Source: Fistulifera solaris
Taxonomy: Eukaryota > Bacillariophyta > Bacillariophyceae > Naviculales > Stauroneidaceae
Reading direction: 5' to 3'
NCBI GenBank assembly: GCA_030295235.1
Contig: AP026176.1
Span: 310,001 to 374,000 of the forward strand
Length of the DNA: 64,000 bases
Of this stretch, positions 20,064 to 30,612 are shown in pieces. The stretch's first letter is position 1; each line of letters opens with the position of its first letter. The notes under the pieces were generated by a model. It worked only from the letters and a program-made list of their open reading frames with translations. It ran no database searches and was not told where the DNA came from. A program made the position numbers and the translations under genes.

Positions 20064-21105
20064 TCAAACCTCGATGCTGGGAAGAGGTGGGTTTTTGTGC
20101 AAAGTCTGCAACTGTCGTGCCGTGATCATTAGTCCGCGTAGGAGTGGAAGAACACTGATGAAAATGATAATCGACACGACAATGGCGGCTATTGAGTCAG
20201 CCACAGCACCATCTATGCTCGAAACTAAGGTTGCAATTATGGCAGCAACGAGAACGGCTGTGGATCGCATAGTATCAGCGCAAACGTGCTGTAGTAGTTC
20301 AAAGAGAGCGTGTGTAAGAGGATGATACTCAGTACTCATTTTACAAGCTACTTCGGCAGGAAGAACTCACCGTCCATGCACTGCACATGTTCAAATTCAC
20401 CAGCTCAATATCATCGTTCTCGTCATAGACAACTCGTTTATCGGAATGCAGCAGACTTGACGACTCGTTGACTGTTTCCTCAGGATAACCCATTTCCACC
20501 GTTCGCTTGCGCTGAGATGCTTTTATTATATCAAGTCCATAGATTGAATTCGCTTGAGCAAAACAAGTGACATTCACAATATCTAGTAGAAGATTTGCTC
20601 CTGAAAACGAAAGCATAATGGGTACCGACACGTCGTCTTCTTCGTCGGCAGTCGATGATCCGAAAAGTGTAGAGAATGCCTCGTTCAGCGTCATGACTGT
20701 AACCGCAATCAATGTCATGATACTCAAAGCAGGCGGAATCAGCTCGAGATAAAGTCTTTGTAGTTCTCTTCCGTAAGTTCTTTGTTTCGCGGGTAACTCC
20801 AATTCGCTTGCGGAAAAAGGCCGTGTTTTAATCCGCTCCGCCATCAAATTAAACAAATAAGTCAAAGCGTCCACAGACATTGCTTCCGAATCCGCGAGCA
20901 TCGCTTGGCTGTTCGCAATCAAGGCAAAGACGGCTTGGATGAGTAAAAAGCCGACGAAACTCAAAAACGCCACGTTTAGCACATATTCGTTCGACAGACT
21001 GTCCGCATCGTCCGAAGGCTTCTTCTCCGTTACAAAGCTGTTGTTTTCACTCCCTTCGTCATCGGCAATGCTGCCAAAGGATCGTTCGACTTCTCTCGGT
21101 GCCAT
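20064..21105 (-). CDS. CDF-type cation transporter-like protein, copy B
   Basis: Exon 1 is 20371..21105 and exon 2 is 20064..20288, with an 82-nt GT-AG intron in phase 0, giving 319 aa. The acidic/Ser N-terminus is followed by six membrane segments: TM1 NVAFLSFVGFLLIQAVFALI, TM2 MLADSEAMSVDALTYLFN, TM3/TM4 (IPPALSIMTLIAV; SFSGANLLLDIVNV), TM5 NMCSAWTHVCADTMRS and TM6 DSIAAIVVSIIIF. The loop between TM4 and TM5, where CDFs carry a His-rich region, is acidic here. TM5 keeps HxxxD, but TM2 has AxxxD where zinc CDFs have HxxxD. It is the intact paralogue of the gene at 8347-9401 in inverted orientation; none of the three intron sites is shared. Confidence 0.8.
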
Positions 21106-21567
21106 TTTTCAGAAGAAGAAGGGAAAAAAAAATAGGAATGACAACGACGTTCGTGCAAATGCCCGATGCGCCAATAATTTGTGTTCTTCGTTGTTTATCA
21201 TTGCACGAGACACGAGACACATTGCGGTTTTATGGGACGGGAAACGAACCGCCACGCGCCGACAGTAGCACGCGACTTCAACTTTGTCTGACGTCGAGAG
21301 ACGTGTACAAATTCACCATAAGTGATGATCGCGGGAAAACGTCATGGGATAATTACATAAAGGTTTTAGTACCGTTTCATGGGACCGGCGCGTGCTCGGC
21401 ACACGAACTCCAATCGTACGCGGATGGATTGTTGCACTCGTGACTGAAGATTCACCGAAACTAGAGTGAAACGAGATACTCGGTATCGTTGTGCACAATT
21501 GCTATTCATTGGAAAAGGGACGGTCTAGGGAGCTGGATGTGAGCATAGACGGTTACAAAGGGAAAAG
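21106..21567. other. Intergenic between CDF copy B and the DNA glycosylase
   Basis: Promoter side of copy B and 3' side of the glycosylase gene. No gene or repeat recognised. Confidence 0.45.
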
Positions 21568-22533
21568 TTATCTTCGATCTGCTAAGCCCGGCTGATAAAC
21601 ATTTGCTTCCCAAAAGTCTCGTTTTTGCTCGTACGTGAATTTCGCCGCCGCTGGACTCACACTGATCGCGGAAACAATTGTGATACGCGGTTCAGTTTCT
21701 CGCAAAAGAGTCCTAGGTCGAACAAATTTGCCGAACGCCCGTTGAGAAAACTCATCCTTTCCAGCCTGGAATACTCCTGAGGCTAACCAATCTTTAAAAT
21801 ATTTTTTGAAAAGAGCCGCTGTTGTGCTACCATTTGCAAGAACGATTCGTCGAATACTAGGGTGCTCGTCACAAAATTCGCGGATAGGATTCACAACTTC
21901 ATTGCGTATGTTCTGGTCTAGAGATCCCTTTCGTTCACAAGAATGTACAACGTCCCATAAACAAAAGCCATTCGCTAGCAATAAATTCATTTGCTCCTCG
22001 TAAGGCAATACATTTTCGTATCGGAGCGACTTTGCCAATGCATAGGGCTGACCCGAGCTGGGTGACATCCCTGTATCGCGTCGGAACCCCAAGCAATCGC
22101 CAGCAATCCACCAGAAAGCACTTCGAAACAAAAATGCAGTTAGGTGAGCGATTCGACTTTGCCTTATACCGTAAGACACTTAATATTTTACTCACTTGAC
22201 AGGATGAGCGTAATATTGCTGTTGTTTCAACGAAGTCGTCGATGGGTGTGTACCCAGAATAAGAGTATGTGGAACAATATTCGGCAATGAATCGACCTGT
22301 CCAGCCCACATGGCGGAAAAGGACGACGATCGAGTCACTTGTCCTTCTGACTTTGCTTCCTCTTTCAATTTCTTGTTTTTGTTCGAAAAGTATTTGGATT
22401 CACTGGCATTGTTCGTCCCAGATGCTTGTCTTTTGGCAGTGCTCCGAGAAGACGATGCGCTCAAGGCAGCCGCCTCCTGGGAAAGCGTAAGATACGCTGC
22501 TGCACATAACATGCCGCTTCTCCTTTTCGGCAT
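21568..22533 (-). CDS. Hypoxanthine/uracil-DNA glycosylase (UDG superfamily, family 6-like)
   Basis: Exons 22196..22533 and 21568..22120 are joined across a 75-nt GT-AG intron, recreating the conserved Asn in HPVNAFWWIAG; the product is 296 aa. Core motifs are HTLILGTHPSTTSL (motif A), QQYYAHPVNAFWWI, NGFCLWDVVHSCERKGSLDQNI and RRIVLANGSTTAALF. This order matches the DNA-deoxyinosine glycosylase group that removes deaminated bases. The N-terminal ~70 residues are Ser/Lys-rich and probably give nuclear or organelle targeting. Intact. Confidence 0.85.
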
Positions 22534-22800
22534 TTCTTATAGTGTGTAGCACCAAGTTAGTTGAAGACTTATAACGTTTGACGTTTGTTTGTTAATAAAA
22601 ATGGTCGTCTCTTTTGTGTCCAGCTCGACAAAAGAAAAATGAGGGATGCGAGCAGCGACTGACGTACAGGCGGTCGCGCCTTTTCTTCGCGATCTAACGT
22701 TGTATAGCGAGACAGAAGAGAAGCAAAAGCACGACGAACCTAAATGGAATATCTCTATTGATTCATATTGATACAAGTTATTCAGCTTTAAGTGATCGTA

Positions 22801-23613
22801 CTAGCTGTAAACAACACTGTGATGGCATAAATTAGGGTGACATCGAATAAAATGATAGATGATTTCGACGTTCGACCGGCGACATGCGTATTCAAACACC
22901 GACAATCCCTCTCCAATTTTTCGAGCCGGATCAGCACCGCAATTCAATAAAAGACCCACCAGTTCCGAGTTCCCTAATGTCACAGCCACGTAAAGAGGAA
23001 AGTTCCCTTTTTTGTCGGTTGTCTCGACGTTAATGTTTTTTTTCTCAAGTAGCGACCTATAGACTTTAGAATACCTTCTCGATCTAGAAGCAAGTAGTAA
23101 GGGAGCCTGTCCAGCTGAGTCAATGGCATTGATGTCTACGTTTGGCTGAGAGACTAATACTTGCGCTGCCATCGAGTGTTTGAGGTGCAGTGCCAGTAGT
23201 AGAAAGGATGAGCCGGTTATGATACTACGTTCATGCTGCACCGTACGCATCAAATGAACGTGGACGTGCGAGGGTGAGTACCAACACACTGGTAGATTGA
23301 TATCCGTACCGTTTTCGATCAACACCTTGATCATTTTGATATTGTTACTGATGATCGCCGCATACAAGGGTGTCTTGCCATCCAAATTTCGTTGATTGGG
23401 GAGCGCACCCTGACGCAAAAGAAGTTGCGCAGTGTCTACGTCACCACAACAAACCGCATGGAACAACGGCGCATTCCCATTGGCATCACAATGATTCGTG
23501 TTAACACCCTGTTCGAGCAGAACTTGAATCAAATCTTTTCGTTGCGAGATACAAGCGTCCAGGAGAACCTCCGATGTCATGAATTCCGGATTATTCAGCA
23601 AAGTCTCACTCAT
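22801..23613 (-). CDS. Ankyrin-repeat protein
   Basis: 270 aa, single exon, made of about six ankyrin repeats. Clear ones are DANGNAPLFHAVCCGDVDTA, NLDGKTPLYAAIISNNIKMI, SAGQAPLLLASRSR and KKGNFPLYVAVTLGNSELV, each ending in LLL..GAD-type turns. A longer inserted segment in the middle (VCWYSPSHVHVHLMRTVQHE) is not a standard repeat. No enzymatic domain or targeting signal is seen, so only a protein-binding scaffold role can be inferred. Confidence 0.8.
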   Translation of the reverse strand: MSETLLNNPEFMTSEVLLDACISQRKDLIQVLLEQGVNTNHCDANGNAPLFHAVCCGDVDTAQLLLRQGALPNQRNLDGKTPLYAAIISNNIKMIKVLIENGTDINLPVCWYSPSHVHVHLMRTVQHERSIITGSSFLLLALHLKHSMAAQVLVSQPNVDINAIDSAGQAPLLLASRSRRYSKVYRSLLEKKNINVETTDKKGNFPLYVAVTLGNSELVGLLLNCGADPARKIGEGLSVFEYACRRSNVEIIYHFIRCHPNLCHHSVVYS

Positions 23614-24162
23614 GGTATCAGCATCCTACGCTTGATAAATAACAAATATGAATTGGAAAGGAATCTTTCTTGATGTTTCGAATATTTTGAACGAACGATC
23701 TATGAAAAGGAACAATTTTGATTGTTCTGCGATTTTTCGGTGGAGTTTCATGTTTCGAGTGATGTCAGTCGTGAACTCTTCGCGGTCGGAGAGTTTCGTG
23801 TTTTACGGTTTTTACTTAACGGAACAAAAGACACACAACGGAAAAGGACATCTCGTTGTACGTCTGCATTTCTTTCGAAAGAAATGTTCCTCCGCTTGAT
23901 GCCGTTTCTTTGTTATGCTTGGTTCTGATCCGTCTGCCGCAAGGAAATGGTCTGCCGGACACCTTCAACTCGCAGCTAATCATTAACCAACATCCTTGCC
24001 CTCAAAAGTTGCTTTTGTTTAATGTTTATCAACTAAGGTGTTTTTTAAGTAGTTTGGCATATCATAGAATTGAACGCCGCCGATGAATACCTTTTGAGGC
24101 AAACATCGACGGCGTTGTTCCGTTCGGCGAACTCCGAAAAGTCCACTGATGCTACAACCATC
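23614..24162. other. Divergent intergenic region (ankyrin / HExxH peptidase)
   Basis: The frame of the downstream gene is open back to 24070 but begins with TTG; an upstream exon cannot be excluded. No other feature seen. Confidence 0.4.
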
Positions 24163-25147
24163 ATGATCGATAATACACAACACGTGTACATTCGAGTCAC
24201 GTTAAAACGAAGCCGGATCACAGCACAATGCCGCCCCGCCGTATTGTCGGCCTGCCCCGAAATTTTGCAAGATCTCGATGACGATCTCTGCGAATGTCTC
24301 CGCCTCTTACCCAAGAGCGTTCATCCGTTGATTCGACGCACGTGCATCTGGATCAACTCACAATATGCCGTGGGTCCTATCGATCAGCCGGTGGCTTTGG
24401 CACATGCGACAGCGCATCATCATCGTGCGTGGTTACTATGGGCGAAGGATTGTCCGGACAAACAGCATGGAATTGAGATTTACAACTGCTTTTCGTACCG
24501 CAAGATGCGATGGCACTGGAATGGATGTGGATTAATACTTCATGAATTGTGTCACTTGATTCATCAATTTGCTCTCGGTCTCGATAACTCGATGATTCGC
24601 GATGCTTATCAAAAGGCAAAACTCTCGGAGAAATATGAACAGGTGCTTCGACGAGACTGGGCTGGTTTGCCGATTGACTGCGATTTGGCTTACGCTGTAA
24701 GTGCACCATTGCGCTTCGTTTATTCATGAGTTTCTGAAGCTAACGCTTTCATTCTCGCAGATGGTGGACGAACGAGAATTTTTCGCGGAACTCTCTGTGA
24801 CTTATTGGAGTCATCAATACAAAACATTGGACAACGCGAGTCACACAAAAATTCTACAATCGAGTCCTCCATTTTTAGAACCGACTACTCGGGCACGCCT
24901 TGGTTTGAAGCCGCTGGAAAAGAACGAGCATGCACATCATTGCAACAAATTTTATCCCTTTACACGTGGTCAATTACGTCATTATGATGCAGAAACGTGC
25001 CAAGTTTTCGACGCATTGTGGACCGAGATAGCGGGCTGGGAAGATCCGTTTGTAGTGGAAAACGATTGTTATTGTTGGCATCCGTTTCAGTCCAGCGAGA
25101 AGATAAGCGTTCTCGTCGGCCCTATCAGCGACACGGTGGATCTCTAA
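24163..25147 (+). CDS. HExxH zinc-metallopeptidase-like protein
   Basis: Exons 24163..24696 and 24761..25147, with a 64-nt GT-AG intron in phase 0; about 306 aa from ATG 24163, the first true ATG in a frame open further upstream. The helix GLILHELCHLIHQFALG supplies HExxH. About 55 residues later VDEREFFAELSVTYW offers Glu residues suited as the third zinc ligand (gluzincin pattern). The N-terminal half has a Cys/His-rich segment and YAVGPIDQPVALAHATAHHH, resembling an anthrax-lethal-factor-like or WLM-like peptidase shape, but I do not recognise the exact family. No signal peptide or membrane segment. Confidence 0.65.
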
Positions 25148-25158
25148 ATGCGGTCTAT

Positions 25159-26507
25159 TCACTTGTTTCTCCAATCATCGCGAAAAAATACAACTTGCTC
25201 GTTGTCTAGGGTGTCGTCTCCGTATCGCACGATCGAATACCACTCGGGTGTTTCCTCTGACTGCAATCGATAGTCGTACATGAGTTCCTCATTTTCAAGA
25301 TCACGTCGACTAATTAGACAAAGTCCATGCATCAAAATCGGTTCCGGCAGAAAGAATTGGCTTTGCCACCCCAAGGGCCTAGCATAGCTATTGGGAATGT
25401 ACTTGACGAGCTGTTCCTGCGATTGGAAAGTACGCTCCGTGTAATTCAACATGGAGCAATGGCAATTGGGGAAACCGTCCACCGGAGGGTGATTGACCAT
25501 GTGACCCAACGCCCACGGGTTCATGGATCCTTCTCGATTGAGAACAATAACGGGTGAATTTCGACTATCAATCACATAATCATCAAACCGCAACGATATT
25601 TGACAATCTTCGTCTCCGTCGTCAAAATGATGCATAACTTCTGGATCGCTGGTCACCAAATGCTCTTTGCACCAAACTTCGCCGGGCTGAAAGGCTATCA
25701 ATGAACCGAGTGGTACTTTTCCGTCTACAAAACAACCGCGACCCGCATTTGGAATGAGCGAAGGTAAAATCCATAAGGAGTATCCCAATTCTTTTTTAAT
25801 CTTTGCGGAGCGACAGGCGTTTATGAGTTGAAAGGAGCGGATTCGTGCCAATGTATCTTCTGACACAACTTTGGCTAGATCTGTCCCAAGTGCATCGAAT
25901 CCATCAATTCGTTCTGTCGGTCTTTCTTCCGGATAAAGTAAAAGTTGCAGGGCATTCTTTTTCGTTGCAAAAACTCCTCGTGTCGTCGTTGTTTCGCCGA
26001 ATCATCATCAGTTTGATTTTGTACTCGAATCAATTCATTTTCGGTCACTCCTATTTCCTGGTTCACAATCCTTTGTAGTTCGTGAATGTTTTGAGTATCC
26101 AACGTTGCATCAACGCGATTAAATGCTTGCAAAATCGTCATCAAGTCGGGCTCCAGACGACGTTGCACTTCTTGTCGCAATTGTGCATTCGTCAGGGTAT
26201 CAAAAGAGTGAAACGAGGCAGCGGCTTCGCGGGTCGTGATTCCTTGTTGTTTCGCTTCCGTCAAGAGAAGCGTCAAATACAAGTAGTTGCGCTCCAATAT
26301 TTTTTGTGGATTCCGATGATCGTCGCCTTGCAAAATGTCTTTGAGCATGCGCCAAAAAGGACGAGGATGAGTGCCGTGATAATGCCGTTTAACAATAAAT
26401 GGACGCAGCATAGGATAACAAAGGGAAGCAAAGTAATGATAGTCATTCAAAGTCGAATGTAAAGAATGATGAAGAATCATCGCAACAACAATACTTGTAA
26501 CATGCAT
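25159..26507 (-). CDS. SET-domain protein, SETD9-like (one apparent frameshift)
   Basis: Reads as one 449-aa protein if the T5 run at 25958-25962 is one base longer; otherwise it appears as two adjacent frames. The N-terminal helical region (about 200 aa) precedes a split SET-like domain: LIPNAGRGCFVDGKVPLGSL, LGHMVNHPP with NC, LVKYIPNSYARP and CLISRRDLENEELMYDYRL. The order and spacing match SETD9, an orphan SET protein. The usual NHS...PN core is changed to VNHPPVDGFPNCHC, so methyltransferase activity is uncertain. It lies 12 bp from the convergent peptidase gene and is divergent from the kinase-like gene. Confidence 0.7.
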
Positions 26508-26771
26508 TACTTCTTTGTTCGCCCTCCATCCATCACACCGACCGACAGCAAGACGTCATTTAAGCCGACGTGCGTGCGCGCGCGCGTTAACACGGATTAT
26601 ATAGAGAGGAACAGGACGTGCGTGAATTTATCCGTTTCAGCAACGGTTTCATTAAGCCCTCATTCACTCACTTCTTATTTCGTCGTCATCCAAGCATGTT
26701 TGTGTTCCTCTCTCTTGTGCTTTACCTATAATCGGACACAACTTATGATCACTAGTTTAACAAGCAACAAA
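26508..26771. promoter_or_regulatory. Divergent promoter interval (SETD9-like / membrane kinase-like)
   Basis: 264 bp between two opposing starts; includes an alternating CG-rich tract (GTGCGTGCGCGCGCGCG) near 26570-26586. An upstream open frame (ATG 26466) exists in frame with the kinase-like gene, but the Met at 26772 better fits the start of a membrane protein. Confidence 0.4.
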
Positions 26772-27992
26772 ATGCGTCGAAGAAATGTATCTTACACGGC
26801 GACGGAAGAAATGAGACCACAAGAAGATCCGCAATGTCTCGTCGTCGATGTCGAGAAAAGTGTTGATTTCCCGAAAAAAGCGCGTCGGAAGCCAACATCC
26901 TGGCTCCAATGGTGTTGTAGAATATCGACTTATGTGCTTTTATTGAGTATGTTCTTATGGGCGCTGTCGTGGATCCAAATACTCGCGGACGAATATCATT
27001 ATCGTTCGATCCAACGCGTCATGGACAAACGAAGGACCGCTTGTGCACGGCCGGCTTGGCAAAAACTCCAATTCCCCACGTGCAATCTACTTCATGAAAT
27101 TGATTTACCAAATCTCGAAGAACGTCACGCATCAAACAGTTCGCTGGGATTTTTGGCGAATGGTTATTGGCGAGATGTTTGGGCGGTGGATTCGTCTTTC
27201 AACAATGAGACGGCGGTTCTCAAAATTATGCGATTGAAGCACGACATTGATGCCCACAATTTCGATCGACACCGACGCGATGGATTAGTAATGGAACGGT
27301 TGACCGCATCGCCGCACGTCATCGACCCGTACGGCTTTTGCGGCAACAGTGTCTTGACGGAATTTCTTCACAAAACACTCGATAAAGTGGCCAAAGGGCT
27401 GGATCCCAGCTTGGCAAAGTACACCAAGACACGCGTCGATCGATTGCAGTTGGCATTGGGCGCCGCACGGGGACTGGCGGCACTGCACGAGATACCTGGC
27501 GGACCCATCCTTCATGTTGATTTGGGGGCACGGCAGTTTTTGGTGGGCGAAGATGGGACGGTGAAAATCAATGATTTCAATCGCTGTCGGTTCATGGGAT
27601 ATTACAAAACCACCAAGAAGCCCTGCGACTTTCGCATCCAAATCGCTCCGGGAACGGATCGGGCTCCGGAAGAATACCGCGAATTGCCATCTCAAAACGA
27701 AAAACTGGATTTATTCTCTTTTGGGAATGTTTTGTATATCATTTTGACGGGCCGTGAACCGTGGCCGTATTATTATTGGGGTTACGCCGAACCCATCATT
27801 CAACGCTTGATTATCTGGGGCATCAAGCCGAGTCTCCCACAGCGAGTGCGACGCAGCGATCCGGAATTATCCGAACTCATGTACTTGCTGTACGCGTTGA
27901 ATCCAGAGGATCGGCCGAGTGCTTCCGATGTGGTTCGATCAATTGAACGAATATTGGATAAGGAAAATGTAACCTATGCCATAAAAACGTGA
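26772..27992 (+). CDS. Type II membrane protein with degenerate protein-kinase domain
   Basis: Starts at ATG 26772 (a Met at 26745 is also possible). It has a basic cytosolic N-terminus, one membrane anchor (YVLLLSMFLWALSWIQIL) and a kinase-like domain. The glycine loop is poorly formed (GFLANGYWRDVWAV); VLKIMRL gives the VAIK-type Lys. The catalytic loop reads HVDLGARQFLV instead of HRDLxxxN, and the DFG motif is DFN (INDFNRCR). The APE-like APEEYRE, DLFSFGNVLY and a C-terminal RPS helix are present. The changed HRD Arg, catalytic Asn and DFG Gly suggest a pseudokinase or unusual secretory-pathway kinase. Topology puts the domain in the lumen or outside the cell. About 406 aa, intact. Confidence 0.7.
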   Translation: MRRRNVSYTATEEMRPQEDPQCLVVDVEKSVDFPKKARRKPTSWLQWCCRISTYVLLLSMFLWALSWIQILADEYHYRSIQRVMDKRRTACARPAWQKLQFPTCNLLHEIDLPNLEERHASNSSLGFLANGYWRDVWAVDSSFNNETAVLKIMRLKHDIDAHNFDRHRRDGLVMERLTASPHVIDPYGFCGNSVLTEFLHKTLDKVAKGLDPSLAKYTKTRVDRLQLALGAARGLAALHEIPGGPILHVDLGARQFLVGEDGTVKINDFNRCRFMGYYKTTKKPCDFRIQIAPGTDRAPEEYRELPSQNEKLDLFSFGNVLYIILTGREPWPYYYWGYAEPIIQRLIIWGIKPSLPQRVRRSDPELSELMYLLYALNPEDRPSASDVVRSIERILDKENVTYAIKT

Positions 27993-28053
27993 TTTTTATG
28001 GTTTACAAACGTGGCAAAAAATTCATTAAAATTATTGCAGTATTGAGGATTTG

Positions 28054-28755
28054 CTATGCGGCCTTCGCGACTCCAGATGAATCGGATTGATTTTGGAGGG
28101 CGTCACCTGCTGCCACTCGCTCCGCAAACAATCGGGCGTTCTTGCTAAGGATGATGCTGATATTCGACAGTAGCTGGCTCTGTAGCTCGGGCTGGGTGTT
28201 TTCATCACGAAGTCTTGATTGGAGTCGCAGCAGTTGTTGTCGAAGACAGTCACGTCGGCGGTCAAAGAGTCCTGACACACGGCGTTCGAGGCCTCGACAA
28301 GAGTGCTGTGTGACGGAAAGGGCTAGATTCTGTATTTCTTCGTCGTCGACCGAGTCGCCAGATACAAACAATGTCTCGACAGCTTGGACAAATGAATTAT
28401 TGATGTTCCTGCAAGATGCGACTTCCGTTTGAGTATTCATCTGCTTTCTCCTTCTTTCATTTTGTGTGTAGAACAGCGAGCCAGTGGACGTTTCCTCCAG
28501 TGCACGAGGGTAGACGTGCTCTGTACGAAATACTTCACCGGTAGCATCTGTCTTGAAGCTAACTCTCCGCTTAACGATGGCATGCGCTTTACTGACGTGA
28601 CTTCTTCTGGATAATGCCATGCTCACCAACGACATTGGCGGGCAAGTTGCATCCGAAAGCGAAGAGACGGATTTTGTCAGTGATAGCCTACGAAGCGGCT
28701 TGAAAGGAACAGAGTCGAGATGATCCCTTACAGCGTCCATGTTGAGAGAGTCCAT
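28054..28755 (-). CDS. Conserved-looking hypothetical protein
   Basis: 233 aa, single exon. The N-terminal Ser/Leu-rich part is followed by KRRVSFKTDATGEVFRTEHV, then EETSTGSLFYTQNERRRKQM, and a C-terminal helical, Gln/Arg-rich region. The pattern VxF...E...LxYxxxE...K recurs in unannotated diatom proteins, in my recollection, but I know no function. Many Ser in RRxS contexts could be basophilic kinase sites. No membrane segment or signal. Confidence 0.55.
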   Translation of the reverse strand: MDSLNMDAVRDHLDSVPFKPLRRLSLTKSVSSLSDATCPPMSLVSMALSRRSHVSKAHAIVKRRVSFKTDATGEVFRTEHVYPRALEETSTGSLFYTQNERRRKQMNTQTEVASCRNINNSFVQAVETLFVSGDSVDDEEIQNLALSVTQHSCRGLERRVSGLFDRRRDCLRQQLLRLQSRLRDENTQPELQSQLLSNISIILSKNARLFAERVAAGDALQNQSDSSGVAKAA

Positions 28756-29317
28756 GTTGCGAAGTATTATTTCAATTCAGTGGTTGTTTATGCAATATTT
28801 TATGGCATTCGTTATTTCGGAAACACAAATTTGCTTTGATGTTTGCGACTAAGTCGAGTGTTCGTCGTTCGGCGAGATTGCGCCCAATTCTTCAGGTTGA
28901 AATCGTGAAGTGAAAAAGCCATTTGAGTCATTTCAAGTATCACTGAGCAGGATTGAGGAGAGAACAGTTCGCTTTCGTACAATAATAAATAATATAATAG
29001 TAATGGCCTCTATGTCATACAGTCATTATCACCTATGACCGTCCATTCCGTGGCAGGAAGAAAAGAGAAAACGAAATAAGGCCAGCTGCCGTTCCTTCCA
29101 ACTTATTTCGAATAATTTATTGCGAATGCGAACCTACTTTAACGAGAATATTGATTAACCCTCGAAAGTGCAACGTGGCAGCCGTAGGTTTTCTCTTTAT
29201 AAACTCTTGCACAAGGCACAAGGCACAAGACATGCTTTCTTATTGACTTGAGACTTGAGCCTTCAGCATTCAGCACCTGTTCCCTGTTCTCTTTCCTCTT
29301 TCCTGTCAACATTCTGC
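28756..29317. other. Intergenic, no gene seen
   Basis: AT-rich stretch with short GCACAAGG and ACTTGAG/CATTCAGCA repeats; contains the upstream region of the gene starting at 28755. Confidence 0.4.
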
Positions 29318-29325
29318 ATTGGCAT

Positions 29326-29896
29326 TATAGTTCGACACATGTTTATTTGGTCAATAAACATAAACTGCATAAACGGTTTATAAACGTGTTTATACGTTTA
29401 CGATTTTTCATAAACCTGTTTATGTCTATAGCGTCTGTACGTGGTACGGGTTTGTGCGTGCATTGTGTGCGTGCGTGAGTCATTAAAGAGCAACCAAATC
29501 ATGGTTATCGAAGCCCTAAGCAATGAACCGGCCACACAACCGTGACATGAATAGCTTGAATAGTTTGAATGTTCTCAAAATCATTCGTTATGCTATGGAT
29601 AGCCGGGTTTCAGATCAATTAAAAGTTCTTTAAATATAGATACGCTGATAAAAACTTGAAAGGGCGCATAAACTACTCCGAGATTCAAACCTCATCATCA
29701 AGACAGTTGTTAACCATGCAAATGTGCAGCAATTTAAGATGCTTAGATACGTTTACAATCATTGAAAGATGGGATAACCTCTGCTGGTGAGAGCGGGACG
29801 AGGGACAGACGATAAACTGCATATTCTTGCATAAACTTGTATAAACTTGCATAAACTGCATACGATTTTTCATAAACATGTTTATGTCGAACTATA
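29326..29896. mobile_element. 571-bp non-autonomous TIR element (MITE-like) with 8-bp TSD
   Basis: Exact 8-bp duplication ATTGGCAT at 29318-29325 and 29897-29904. The ends are inverted: TATAGTTCGACA at 29326, with its complement ending at 29896. Subterminal zones at both ends are dense in ATAAAC / GTTTAT motifs (about 29340-29425 and 29810-29886), as expected of transposase-binding subterminal repeats. It has no transposase-size frame. An 8-bp TSD fits hAT-type elements, but the terminal sequence is not the usual CAGGG, so the superfamily is left open. Confidence 0.8.
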
Positions 29897-29904
29897 ATTG
29901 GCAT

Positions 29905-30612
29905 TCGGCGTTCTTAGCTCGTCTCTCACCGTCTTGGCTTTTTACGTTCTAGTAGCCTATCTACACTTTCTCTAGAAAAAGTCTAAAAACTAGAAACTAG
30001 AGGAAGAGCGAGAGAAAAGAGAAAAGCACTTGAGACCTCAAATTGACACTACTAGTATAGCTATAGATGAACACTAACGACTAACGACTAATGACTTATG
30101 ACTTATGACTAGGTTCTTGGTGTTCGCTCTCTACACTCTAACTTCAGCCAAGAGTCCCTAGCCGCTCCTGATTGTTTCGTACTCCCTCAAAGAGAAGTCG
30201 CAGACTGCACTAGGTACAACTTTGCGCTAACACTGTCTCGAGTCTTGAATCATCACCATGGACCATGGGTGAACAGCGAACTGGGAAAAGGCACCGATCA
30301 GCTGTTAACCACAATTCAGAACCACAAGGCAAGGCATTAAGTCGTAATCAATACCTGTTCTAGCTCGTGACAGTGCCACACTGATCACAACCACATGAAT
30401 CGGGAACGGTGCGTGTATTTTATTTCTGCCAACAGCGTCGCGCCTCACTGTTGCAACTGAAAAAATATCGACACGCAATATCGGCTAAAGCGGCGGATGT
30501 TCGAAAACTTTTTCCTGCTGTCTTGCTGATTGCCGCTGGCATTATACACGCTGGATAGAATGCGTCGACGACAGTGTCAACCAGTATTAACCTTTGACGA
30601 TAACTTCACGTG
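29905..30612. other. Intergenic, no gene seen
   Basis: Low-complexity tracts such as ACTAACG/ACTTATG units near 30067-30110. 3' flank of the glycosyltransferase gene. Confidence 0.4.

Noticed and set aside
24070-24162. Start of the HExxH peptidase at 24070
   Set aside because: That codon is TTG; the first in-frame ATG is 24163.
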